Origin: Bradyrhizobium nitroreducens
GTDB taxonomy: Bacteria > Pseudomonadota > Alphaproteobacteria > Rhizobiales > Xanthobacteraceae
DNA length: 64,000 bases
Assembly (NCBI RefSeq): GCF_002776695.1
Contig: NZ_LFJC01000003.1
Span: 6,413,235 to 6,477,234, forward strand
Direction of reading: 5' to 3'
Each line of letters begins with the position of its first letter. The first letter of the stretch is position 1. The notes below the pieces were generated by a model. It saw only the letters and a list, made by a program, of their open reading frames with translations, ran no database searches and was not told where the DNA came from. This document shows positions 45,671-55,398 of this stretch, piece by piece. Made by a program: the position numbers and the translations under genes.

Positions 45671-47029
45671 TCATGTGCGCGGCAGGTGGCCGAACGCATA
45701 GACCTCCGCTTCGATTGACCCACACTCAATATCGTCGAGTGCGAACACCGAGCCAGCCGCATATTCAAGCGCGATGCCTCCATGCAGTCGGCGCAGGAGC
45801 TCGGATACGGCGAGACAGCCGGCGATCAAGCCGACAAATGGCACCCCGACGGTTCGCGACGCGAGCTGCGCAAGGCCACAAGCGTCCATGCCAGCCTTCT
45901 TGAGTTGCTGATACGCAGGCATGCTTTCCGGGGAAACGGCGCGGTCGCTAATTTGCCGCGACCAGATCTCTTTAGCGGTGCGGGTGGCTGGGAACGTGTG
46001 CACGGCGAGGCTCCGAAAGGCTTCTGGCCCGGCGCCAAGGCCAGCCTCGACCACGAGGTCAAAACCTGCTTCCTCCAGGGCGGTTCGTGCGAGCGCGTTA
46101 TCCACGCCGCACAACGCAACGCGCGGCTCATCCGGAGATCGCCGTATCCAGCCGCCAAAGCGACGCTCCTCAACGAAGGTCTGGAAGCCTCGCTCCTCAA
46201 GCCAATCCGAGACGACACGGCCCTTGCGACGGCCAATATCTTTCCTGAATGAAAGAGGCGATGTGCTGTCGTTGGATGCCGCGATGCGGTCGAAGTCTTG
46301 CAGCACGAGGGTCGCCTTCTGCGGCTCGCAGTAAGGGAGAGCCGATAGCAGCCATGCGAAGGCCTGCCCGAGATTTCCAAGGCCGATGATCCACAGGCTG
46401 GAGGGCAGGTAAGCCAGGCGCGGCTCGCTGTGATCGGAGATGAGCCAGTCCTGACCAGGCCGCCAAAGGGAAAGGCCGTGCGCGCGCCGACCCGCAAGCA
46501 AGTGATCGCCTGCGCAAAATGCAAACGCTTCGGCGGCGCACACCGCCGCCGCGAGCATGGGGGCCAATTCCATCCCGGAAGTTTCGTCGAGTTTTGCCGG
46601 ATGACCCGCCATCACGACGCCGCCACGCCACCCCTCCCATGTTACACGCCACGCCGGGCGTATGGCGGTGGCAGCGCTGCCAATCATAGCTTGCGGCCAG
46701 TCTGCTGGCGGCGACGACGTGATCGTCCCTCCGAGCTCGGTGACCGCATCAGCGAGAGACGAAGCTCTCGAAAGTTTCGACACACAAGCGGCGCCCTTGG
46801 GAATCCCGCACACATGGACGCCGTTGAGCAGTGTTCGGCGCGCAAGATTGACGAGGGTGAGCAATGCCGCCTGGTGCAAGGCACTGGTGGCAAGCTCGGG
46901 CCCGACGTGGACAACGAGGCCAAACGACTTGAGGATAGCGATCGCTTCCTCGTGCGTGGACGCGCGCCCATTGTCCATGAAATACTTGGCGGTGCGATGC
47001 AGTTCGGTGTGATCGATTGGTATGGACAT
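45671..47029 (-). CDS. bilD: E1-like ThiF-fold activating enzyme of the Bil system
   Basis: 452 aa from ATG at 47029, two bases after the JAB gene stop. The ThiF/E1 adenylation domain is seen in the second half: IIGLGNLGQAF (214-224), the acidic LVLQDFDRIAASND motif (241-254) binding ATP, and GMDACGLAQLASRT supplying a candidate catalytic Cys. The first 200 residues are an accessory domain. E1 enzymes adenylate the C-terminus of a ubiquitin-like protein and pass it on. Gene order Ubl-E2-JAB-E1 equals that reported for BilABCD, an anti-phage system that conjugates a ubiquitin-like protein to phage tail components. Confidence 0.85.
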   Translation of the reverse strand: MSIPIDHTELHRTAKYFMDNGRASTHEEAIAILKSFGLVVHVGPELATSALHQAALLTLVNLARRTLLNGVHVCGIPKGAACVSKLSRASSLADAVTELGGTITSSPPADWPQAMIGSAATAIRPAWRVTWEGWRGGVVMAGHPAKLDETSGMELAPMLAAAVCAAEAFAFCAGDHLLAGRRAHGLSLWRPGQDWLISDHSEPRLAYLPSSLWIIGLGNLGQAFAWLLSALPYCEPQKATLVLQDFDRIAASNDSTSPLSFRKDIGRRKGRVVSDWLEERGFQTFVEERRFGGWIRRSPDEPRVALCGVDNALARTALEEAGFDLVVEAGLGAGPEAFRSLAVHTFPATRTAKEIWSRQISDRAVSPESMPAYQQLKKAGMDACGLAQLASRTVGVPFVGLIAGCLAVSELLRRLHGGIALEYAAGSVFALDDIECGSIEAEVYAFGHLPRT

Positions 47030-47031
47030 CG

Positions 47032-48485
<1,454 letters not shown>

Positions 48486-48559
48486 GGATGCTTTCTCCTG
48501 AATGGGGTCCATGATGGACCGTCATAGAGAAAGCGATGCGAGCCGCTAAAAAGCGGAAG

Positions 48560-51500
48560 TCAGCCGTGACAGGTAAAATAGCAGGGGCAATTAGGGCAAG
48601 AACGGTCGTCGCTCGGATCGGGCTCAAACCGGCCAAGCTCGATGGCCGCGATGGCGTCGGCATACTTGCCGATGGCCTTCTCGTCGTTCTTGGCGACGGT
48701 CGCCACCGACTTAGCCCCGGCCAAATAGAAAGTCTCCACGCTCACCTTCTTTCGGGGGAATTGCTGCACGGCACCGCGGCGCAGGAGGGCGTAGATTGGC
48801 TTGTCAGGCTCGGACTTTGTTTCTCGACCTGTCCTGACGCGCTGCACGCTGACCGCCCCCTCCGGCGTCACGACAACGCGATCAGGAACGAGCACAACGC
48901 GATGGCGGCCCACGGGAATTTCCCATTCATCGCGCGCATATTGGCCCGTTTCCTTCGCGATGGCCTCGACCATCGCGCGGACCATGCTTTCTGCAGAGCG
49001 GCGGTAGTAAGGCTCGAACGGATGTTCGGCAATGTCGGAAGCCTGCCAGGTTTCTGAAAGCCGCCGGAGGCCGTCCTCTATCCCGACGGTCTTTCCTGCT
49101 TCGCGCTCAGTCTCCAGCCATCGAACTGTCTGGTACACGCAGCGGTGAAATGAGATGTAAGCCGAGTCATCCCGTCCGCCCCGCAAGCCCTCCACGACCG
49201 TGAAGCGATAGCGCGCCGGGCACCGCATATATGTCTCAAGATCGCGTTCCAGGTATCGCTCCTGCGGGGCGGGGGGAATGAGCGGTGTTGCATCGCTGTA
49301 GACACCGCCAGAACCCGAATACCTTTGACCCGCGACGACGCTTTGGATCGCGGGCAGGAATTTGGACTCCCCTGCCCTGGTCGTCGTGTAGGACTCAGCG
49401 CGACTGAGAAACAGATAATCCCTGGCACGCGACAACCCCACGAAAAATAGGCACTCCTCTTCGGCATCATGGTCCGAGGGCTGCATAGCCAAGCGAGAAA
49501 GAGCGGGAGGGGGTGGGCAGCGATTGCCCTGCCGATTAGTCGGCATATAGCGCGTGGCAAGAGCAGGAAAATGAACTGCCCGAAATTCAAGTCCTTTGCT
49601 GCCGTGGATCGTCATGACACGCACGGCATCCATATCCGAGGCTTCGGAAGCCACCCGCCGGAACGAGCTGTCGTAATTCAGAGCCTCAAGCCTCCGAACC
49701 CGCTCCAGAAGCGCTTTCCTACCCTTGCGGCCTGCCATCGCCTGCTCGCCGCAAAATTTAAGCAAATGATAGATCGCGATGAGCTTCTGTTGCCCGAGAG
49801 CATTGTTGGCACCTAACAGCGGCATAAGATGATTGCTGCGTTCAAAGAGCCATTCGGTGAGCATCGTCCACGCCGACACATCAGCGAGCCCAGCCAATTC
49901 GCTCGCGAGCCGAGAAAGCCCCGCTCGACCTTCAGTCGAAAGGGATGGGATCGCAGTGATATTTGCAAGGGCGTCGATGATGCGCGACTTTTTTTGCGCC
50001 GACCAATCAATGACGGCCAGGACATCCGCGCGGGTTGCGCCGTAATCGCTCAGCGTGCCAACCCGCATCAAGCCAAGGCCGCCGTACTCGGCGTCAATAG
50101 AAAGCAGGGACAAAAGTGTACTGATTTCTTCGCGCTCGAATAAATCGCCGAGGTACACTAATGGCACGCCAAGCTTTTCGAGAATTGTAGTGATCCGGGC
50201 AAGCGTGAGATGCGTCCGGGCCAAGATCGCTTGATCGCTATAGGCAACGCCCTGTTGGCGAAGCTGCTCGATATGATCGCGAATAGCCTCAGCTTCCGCA
50301 GCCACATCGGGTGTGACAGTCAGCGTTACCGGCCCTCCGGCACCGCGCTTGGCCGTCCATGATCCAGCCATGGCGCCACCGTCACCCATGGCAGAAGAAA
50401 ATTGCTGAAACGTCCTCACGATCGGAGCTGAAGAGCGGTAATTGACATTTAAGGAATGACGGCTTCCCTTAAAGTCTGCCGCAAACGATTCAACGTTGGA
50501 TGGCTCTGCCCCGCGAAACCGGTAGATGGATTGGCGCTGGTCGGCAACGACCCACGCTGAACACCCCGTGCTGCAGATTTCTTGCAGCATACGCGCGCTT
50601 GCAAAGTTCACGTCCTGGTATTCGTCGACGAGAACATGCTTGAAGCCGGAAATGTAGGCGCGGACTTCCTTGTTCTCTTTGATCAACTTTGCAGCAAGGA
50701 GAATAATATCTCCAAAGTCCACAGCGTCGGCCTCTTGCAGCGCCTTTTGATATATCTCGTAGGTCTCGGCAACTTCGACGGCACGGTCAGCCTTTTCAGT
50801 TGCCTCCGGGTCTGCGGCACTTTGCTGCATAGCCCGCGCTTCCGCCAGATATTCCGCCGGCGTGACCCCTTCGTCTTTGCAGCGCGAGATAGCGCGCAGC
50901 AGGTGAACCAACTCGTACGCCGGTTCGTACAGGTTTTGATAGTAACGCAACGGCAGTTTGTCGAGATTCTCTTCAAGAAGCTCAAGCTGCGCGGCCTCGT
51001 CCAGAATCCGTACCTTCGGGGATCGCCCCACTGCCGAAGGCCACTTTTGAATTAGCTCATAGCCGAAGCTGTGAAACGTGCCAGCCCACATCTCGATAGC
51101 GGCGGCAGGGTTCATCGTTGAAATGCGATCGCGCATCTCTTCTGCGGCCTTGTCTGAAAAGGTCAGCGCGAGAATGGAGGAAGGGCCGATGCTTTTCAGA
51201 AGGTGCTCGACCCTGGAAACGAGAGTGCGGGTCTTGCCCGTGCCCGGCCCGGCATCAACAAGGATGTTTCCGGCGGCCCAGAGTGCAGCGGTTTTCTGGC
51301 TGTCATCCAACGCAAAAGCCCCGCCGGTTTGAGGCGGCGGGGCTTCGGTAAGCGGCGGGAGCAAAAGGGCGCGGATCGTTTGGTGGAGGACCAGATCACG
51401 CGGCAAGCCAAGATCCTTGGCGATATCGGATGGTCGCTTGCCATGCGTTACGAATTGGTCGCGCAGCCAATCGGAAGGGCACAGGAACTCGCCTGCAAAG

Positions 51501-51913
51501 ACATCCGCCTGAACCTCCTTCCGTTCTCGCGGTGAATACCCCTCGCCGCTTCCCATTGCATTTTCGACCGGATCGCCCCCGAGACCGGCCGAGCGATTGG
51601 TCACTTCATGCGTGGGATCGAGATGGATGTGAAAATGGCCGAGCTCATGGGCGATAACGACGGCTTCATCAGGCTTTTTCTGCCCTTTGAGCACATTCAA
51701 GATGAGATTTTCTCGTTCGAGCAATCCAAAAACGCCGTGACCGAAGGTTTGGCCTGCTTCGACATAACGAACTTTGAGATCGTCCGCTTTTGCGGCGGCG
51801 GCAGTCAGAAACTCCGCGCGGCGGTCTCCGCCCGTTTCAAGGAGTGCCTTCGAATGAACTGCGCGCGCCTTGCGTCGAATGTCGATCCAGCCGTCCATAT
51901 CAACCTTCTTCAA
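48560..51913 (-). CDS. ImmA/IrrE peptidase - UvrD helicase - Fe-S nuclease fusion
   Basis: 1,117 aa with three parts. Residues about 40-180 form an ImmA/IrrE zinc peptidase: AHELGH (88-93) and a third ligand near E133 in EVQADVFAGEFL. From about 200, a superfamily-1A helicase: GPGTGKT (222-228), LTFSDKAAEEM, VDEYQDV, and a late MTIHGSKGLEF motif. The C-terminus is AddB/Cas4-like: YMRCPARYRF supplies the first Cys and CPNCPCYFTC the others of a 4Fe-4S cluster. The nuclease active site appears altered (PDRVVVTPEGAVSVQR). It overlaps the regulator gene upstream and precedes bilA by 74 bp. A normal UvrD is about 700 residues. Confidence 0.85.
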   Translation of the reverse strand: MKKVDMDGWIDIRRKARAVHSKALLETGGDRRAEFLTAAAAKADDLKVRYVEAGQTFGHGVFGLLERENLILNVLKGQKKPDEAVVIAHELGHFHIHLDPTHEVTNRSAGLGGDPVENAMGSGEGYSPRERKEVQADVFAGEFLCPSDWLRDQFVTHGKRPSDIAKDLGLPRDLVLHQTIRALLLPPLTEAPPPQTGGAFALDDSQKTAALWAAGNILVDAGPGTGKTRTLVSRVEHLLKSIGPSSILALTFSDKAAEEMRDRISTMNPAAAIEMWAGTFHSFGYELIQKWPSAVGRSPKVRILDEAAQLELLEENLDKLPLRYYQNLYEPAYELVHLLRAISRCKDEGVTPAEYLAEARAMQQSAADPEATEKADRAVEVAETYEIYQKALQEADAVDFGDIILLAAKLIKENKEVRAYISGFKHVLVDEYQDVNFASARMLQEICSTGCSAWVVADQRQSIYRFRGAEPSNVESFAADFKGSRHSLNVNYRSSAPIVRTFQQFSSAMGDGGAMAGSWTAKRGAGGPVTLTVTPDVAAEAEAIRDHIEQLRQQGVAYSDQAILARTHLTLARITTILEKLGVPLVYLGDLFEREEISTLLSLLSIDAEYGGLGLMRVGTLSDYGATRADVLAVIDWSAQKKSRIIDALANITAIPSLSTEGRAGLSRLASELAGLADVSAWTMLTEWLFERSNHLMPLLGANNALGQQKLIAIYHLLKFCGEQAMAGRKGRKALLERVRRLEALNYDSSFRRVASEASDMDAVRVMTIHGSKGLEFRAVHFPALATRYMPTNRQGNRCPPPPALSRLAMQPSDHDAEEECLFFVGLSRARDYLFLSRAESYTTTRAGESKFLPAIQSVVAGQRYSGSGGVYSDATPLIPPAPQERYLERDLETYMRCPARYRFTVVEGLRGGRDDSAYISFHRCVYQTVRWLETEREAGKTVGIEDGLRRLSETWQASDIAEHPFEPYYRRSAESMVRAMVEAIAKETGQYARDEWEIPVGRHRVVLVPDRVVVTPEGAVSVQRVRTGRETKSEPDKPIYALLRRGAVQQFPRKKVSVETFYLAGAKSVATVAKNDEKAIGKYADAIAAIELGRFEPDPSDDRSCPNCPCYFTCHG

Positions 51914-52505
51914 GCCATTTCTTTTTTTCGTCTTCCGTCAGGTCGTCGCATGTCCGAATGATATCGTCGTATGGCCTGACTACGACCGACGGCGCGTGCG
52001 TCGCCTTGGCGTACCCAAGCGTAGGGTTGCTAAGCGCATGCTGGTGAAGGCGCGCGAAAGTATCGCGCGACATCGTCAAAACTCCTATCGCCGCATCGAC
52101 AAAGACATTCCGAATGGGACCGCTCATCCGCCCGCTAAAGAGGTCTGCGATGACGCCTCGGTCAATGCCGATCGCGCGCGCAACCTGGGGAACGGTCATG
52201 CCGCGGGCAGCGATAACGTCTTGAAAGCTTCGTTGCGCTTCGCTGGTCGACGTGCGCGCCTTATGCATCAGATCGAGCGCGCGGCTATAGCCGGCAGAAA
52301 GGAGGCTCTCATCGGCTTCAGCAGAAACGGCGTGCTGGTCATCGGCCCACTCTCGTGCCACCGCGGCATGCGCACGAATATCATCCGCGAACTCAGGGTA
52401 GCGCTCAGTCCATTCGATAATTTGCGTTGCTGTTGGCCGTTCGAACGCCTCGTGAAAGGCAAACAGCACGGTGTCCCGCTCTTGATTTCGATTTGCTTTG
52501 GTCAT
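51900..52505 (-). CDS. XRE/HTH-type regulator paired with the ImmA-helicase
   Basis: 201 aa from ATG at 52505, which overlaps the upstream stop as ATGA. A helix-turn-helix is visible at about 102-130 (MTVPQVARAIGIDRGVIADLF). The rest is helical. ImmA/IrrE peptidases normally cleave an adjacent XRE repressor to switch on their own element. This gene directly precedes and overlaps (14 bp) an ImmA-containing gene, so it is the obvious candidate substrate and autoregulator. Confidence 0.75.
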   Translation of the reverse strand: MTKANRNQERDTVLFAFHEAFERPTATQIIEWTERYPEFADDIRAHAAVAREWADDQHAVSAEADESLLSAGYSRALDLMHKARTSTSEAQRSFQDVIAARGMTVPQVARAIGIDRGVIADLFSGRMSGPIRNVFVDAAIGVLTMSRDTFARLHQHALSNPTLGYAKATHAPSVVVRPYDDIIRTCDDLTEDEKKKWLEEG

Positions 52506-53398
52506 GACTTCGCTCCAGCTCTCCGTATCAGAAGCTCTTGAGCCTCCTTGGTCTGTTGAAGATCTTCTTGAATTTCTGCAATCCATGTCCGGATTGTTCG
52601 TGTGCTCACGCCGCACGCTCGCGCAATGACCTCTTGCGGCTCGCGATCCATGTGGAGCGAGAATGCAAGTTGCCTCACGCGGTCCGGTATCTTTGCCAGG
52701 ATACGCTGTCTGGCGATCTCGCCATCCATATTCTGGACAGCGACCATCAAGCTGGGATCGTATTCGCTCTTGCCCGGCCCGATTTCGTCAATCTCCGCGT
52801 CATCCATTATGTAAGGCGGCGGACGGTCATCGACGTGGTCCGCTTCTGGTGGTTTGTCATCATTGGCCGTCTCGTCCGGTGGGTCCGCCACGTCCTGCTT
52901 TAGGGCACTCTCGACTTTATCGACCTCAGCGGCAATCTCTTCGGCTGTTTTCTTGACGGGTTTGGTGGCGGACGTCTTCCGCGATTTGGCGGAGGACTTG
53001 TTCGGCTTTGGCGCCGGAACGATTTGATCACTATGGGACTGGGCGAGCGCATCTTTCAGGCGGAAGTTAACGATTCCGCCGAAGCCTTTGCGAAGCTGTT
53101 TGCCATCGGCGGTGCCTGGGTTCAGCAACGCCACAAAGATCACTTCGTGAACTTCAAAGATGATGTCTTCGCCGCCGTTAGGCTTCTTTGGATCGACCCG
53201 CTTGCGAAGCATTCCGATGATCGCGCCAGAAAGATGCTTCGCCAGGTCCTGACGGACTCTAAGATCGGCCTCACCCAAGTCTTGAAAGGCTGCCGCGATC
53301 GTCTCAAGGCGATATTTTCGCAGGCGGCCGTCGGCAATCGCTTCGCGCCAACCTTCTAGGTCGGTTGAGGACGGCGGATCGCCCGCAGGAATGGCCAT
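52502..53398 (-). CDS. Sigma-region-4-like HTH regulator
   Basis: 298 aa. The N-terminal 130 residues are helical (ETIAAAFQDLGEADL, RVRQDLAKHLS). A Lys/Pro/Asp-rich linker with acidic stretches spans about 130-205. The C-terminal 65 residues read like sigma-70 region 4: IPDRVRQLAFSLHMDREPQEVI followed by the recognition helix VSTRTIRTWIAEIQED. It is the first gene of the leftward run that includes the XRE regulator, the ImmA-UvrD fusion and the Bil genes, so it may control that operon. No sigma region 2 is present. Family unknown. Confidence 0.6.
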   Translation of the reverse strand: MAIPAGDPPSSTDLEGWREAIADGRLRKYRLETIAAAFQDLGEADLRVRQDLAKHLSGAIIGMLRKRVDPKKPNGGEDIIFEVHEVIFVALLNPGTADGKQLRKGFGGIVNFRLKDALAQSHSDQIVPAPKPNKSSAKSRKTSATKPVKKTAEEIAAEVDKVESALKQDVADPPDETANDDKPPEADHVDDRPPPYIMDDAEIDEIGPGKSEYDPSLMVAVQNMDGEIARQRILAKIPDRVRQLAFSLHMDREPQEVIARACGVSTRTIRTWIAEIQEDLQQTKEAQELLIRRAGAKS

Positions 53399-53724
53399 GG
53401 AACTCTCGTTCGTTGTTACTACTCAAATAAAGCGAAGCGACTGCGAAAAAAGCGGAAGCGAATTCTCAGCTCAATTAAAAGTAGTTTCTACGCGAATTTC
53501 CAACTCGTTGCTGGAGCGTGCCGGAGGATCGACCCCGATCATGTGCCAATCATGTGCCATGTAGAAAATCGTAACGGAAAGCTACCGAAGGAAATGGCCT
53601 ACTGTAAGTAGCTGATAATATATGGTTTTCTGTCGAAATAGCAGGTAACGGGCGGCAAGCTATTGTAAGGCATGAAAAAGCCCACCAAAGGCGGGCTAAT
53701 TCATTGATATCATTTAAGAAAGCT
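53399..53724. other. Intergenic region at the right island edge
   Basis: No gene supported. It should contain the promoter of the leftward regulator-helicase-Bil run. It is AT-richer than its surroundings, especially 53560-53660. A 20-bp GC-rich palindrome with GCCCACC and GGCGGGC near 53681-53697 is a possible weak terminator for the tRNA side. Confidence 0.35.
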
Positions 53725-53780
53725 TGGCTGCGGGGATAGGATTTGAACCTATGACCTTCAGGTTATGAGCCTGACGAGCT
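53725..53780 (-). tRNA. tRNA-fMet(CAU), 3' half at island boundary
   Basis: The minus strand carries 56 nt from AGCTCGTCAGG through the CAT anticodon loop, a perfect T arm (ATAGG-TTCAAAT-CCTAT), acceptor CCCCGCA and an encoded CCA. Joined to the half at 15990-16035 across the 25-bp core it gives exactly 77 nt (46+56-25), with the C1/A72 mismatch typical of initiator tRNA; A7/C66 is a second mismatch. Beyond the core to the right the sequence is not tRNA but a 7-bp hairpin (GTCCGGG...CCCGGAC, 53781-53807). Confidence 0.8.
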
Positions 53781-53826
53781 GTCCGGGAGCGGTCATGCGT
53801 CCCGGACAATTCCAAATTTTGCTGGA

Positions 53827-54078
53827 TTAGGGACCTCTTCGCCGAGATGAGGGTACGATCAGCAGTTTGTCCGGTGTCACGTTCAGTGCTGTTGCGATTT
53901 TCGCCAGGACCACGATTGTCACGTTTCTTTGGCGACGTTCGACCTGACTAATGTAGGTTCGATCCACCCCCGCCTCATGGGCCAACTCTTCCTGCGAGAG
54001 CTCAGCCGCCTTCCTAAGCGCCCTGACGTTGTCGGCCACCACCCCAATTATTCCTAAATCGCTCTTCCCGGCCGTCAT
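53827..54078 (-). CDS. XRE-family HTH regulator (83 aa)
   Basis: A complete small lambda-repressor-like domain: VADNVRALRKAAELSQEELA, then HEAGVDRTYISQVERRQRN with the recognition helix, then AKIATALNVTPDKLL. It is transcribed towards the tRNA half and stands just outside the 37.7-kb segment. It is divergent from the gene at 54143. Such small regulators often control genes at the ends of integrative elements. Confidence 0.88.
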   Translation of the reverse strand: MTAGKSDLGIIGVVADNVRALRKAAELSQEELAHEAGVDRTYISQVERRQRNVTIVVLAKIATALNVTPDKLLIVPSSRRRGP

Positions 54079-54142
54079 CGGCCCAAAGAACGTCGCAGAA
54101 GACTATCGATCCACGGACTCTGAGTCCCATTTTCCGCCGCAA

Positions 54143-54643
54143 ATGTTGACTATCGTCTACATCGATAGCGTCGTCGAAATGTACGTTCCGAAGGATAGAA
54201 ACTTGGCCACCTGCGACACTGCGTTCCGCCATGACAGTTCAGCGCCCGAGTGTCCAACCACTGATAAGGTGGAAGCGTTTTGGGAATCCGGCGAGGTAGG
54301 CCCCTTGGGCCCCTCGACCTACCGAGCGGGCTACCGCAGCCGCGCAACGGGGAGCATTCTTTGCAATGTGGAATTTCCTGCGGCGATCGCTGAGACGGCG
54401 ATGGCGGCCAATCTGGCGCTTGCGACAACGATTACGCCGGACGGATACATTCGATCTATCCTCAGCGGGGTCGCGGACCTGACGTCTAAAGCCGAGCCAA
54501 TAGACCAACTCATTGCCCGGTCATTCTCAGTCGAAAATCTGAGGCTGGAGGGGATTAGCGCGACGGATTTGAGTTCGCTGTTAGAACGGCTTGAGCGTTC
54601 CGTAGCTCTTCTGCACGAGGTCATTAAGCATAGGTCGGATTAG
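54143..54643 (+). CDS. Hypothetical protein (166 aa)
   Basis: The frame is open from 54029 but would overlap the XRE gene, so ATG at 54143 is preferred. The product has a beta-rich N-terminal half (TIVYIDSVVEMYV) and a helical C-terminus (DLSSLLERLERSVALLHEVI) resembling a coiled coil. No family recognised. The divergent XRE regulator suggests shared control. Confidence 0.5.
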   Translation: MLTIVYIDSVVEMYVPKDRNLATCDTAFRHDSSAPECPTTDKVEAFWESGEVGPLGPSTYRAGYRSRATGSILCNVEFPAAIAETAMAANLALATTITPDGYIRSILSGVADLTSKAEPIDQLIARSFSVENLRLEGISATDLSSLLERLERSVALLHEVIKHRSD

Positions 54644-55129
54644 GTCATCAACCGAATCCCTGAGAATGGTGCGTGGAAGCGGAGCCGCAGCCGGGGGATG
54701 AAGCCGCTTTGTGCTTGCGCCTGAGAGCGGCGATAGTCCGCAGTATCATTGGCCACATGGCTAGATGCACACCACAAGTAGAGGGCGATCGCTCAGCGAG
54801 CACTGGAGCGGGTCGCGCTGCATACTCCTCGTTGGGGAGCAGCGGCGGCGGGTCCGGCAGCAGCGCAAGGCCGAGACGGTCACGAGCCGATTCATCCCTG
54901 GCGTGGAGCCCGTAGCGAATTCGTACAATTGGCGCTCGCTTCGAACACCAACATTCAGGACCTCTGTCGGCGCGTCAATGTCAGCCGGCAGACGGGCTAT
55001 CGAACGCGGGAACGATCTTGAGGCGGCTGTTTTTTGTGCGCTAACGTTGCGACGCTATCCGGCTGCTTATGGCGAGCCTCCTCAAAATTGCACGATGTCG
55101 AAGTGATGAAGCCGCAATGACCACTCCGT
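54644..55129. other. Degenerate region without a supported gene
   Basis: Only short frames with atypical composition occur here (for example Gly/Ser/Arg-rich translations at 54673-54915). Nothing recognisable was found. Together with the FG-GAP-like remnant and broken aroA that follow, it looks like decaying DNA inside the right-hand element. Confidence 0.35.
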
Positions 55130-55330
55130 CAGGAAGGAATTTTGGTTGGCGTCAGCGAGCTCAGTGCCACCGTTCATCTCCCGACCGTCATGCCGTCGAC
55201 GTTATGCTAGACGACGTCTAATCTGCCATCGGCATTGAAGTTGTCGATCCCCTGGGGGGTGCCAGCGGCGTTGCGTCAAACGATGTCGTTGTAGCCCGTC
55301 GCCGCCAAAGTCACCGGTGCCCACCGTTGA
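55130..55330 (-). pseudogene. FG-GAP/VCBS-repeat protein remnant
   Basis: On the minus strand the sequence reads GYNDIV-stop-RNAAGTPQGID, then NFNADGRLDVV-stop-HN, then VDGMTVGR-stop-TVALSS. Each stop falls where FG-GAP repeats have Trp (DI(L/V)WRN, DVVWHN, GxW). The codons are TGA, TAG and TGA, all one G-to-A change from TGG. The Asp-rich NADGRLD stretch is the calcium-binding loop of the repeat. The gene is dead as written. Boundaries are approximate. Confidence 0.55.
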
Positions 55331-55398
55331 TCCCTTCCCGCAAGGAGGAGGGAGACAACCGCTTGCGCTGGCGACAATCGTATGCCACTGGCGTCCTC

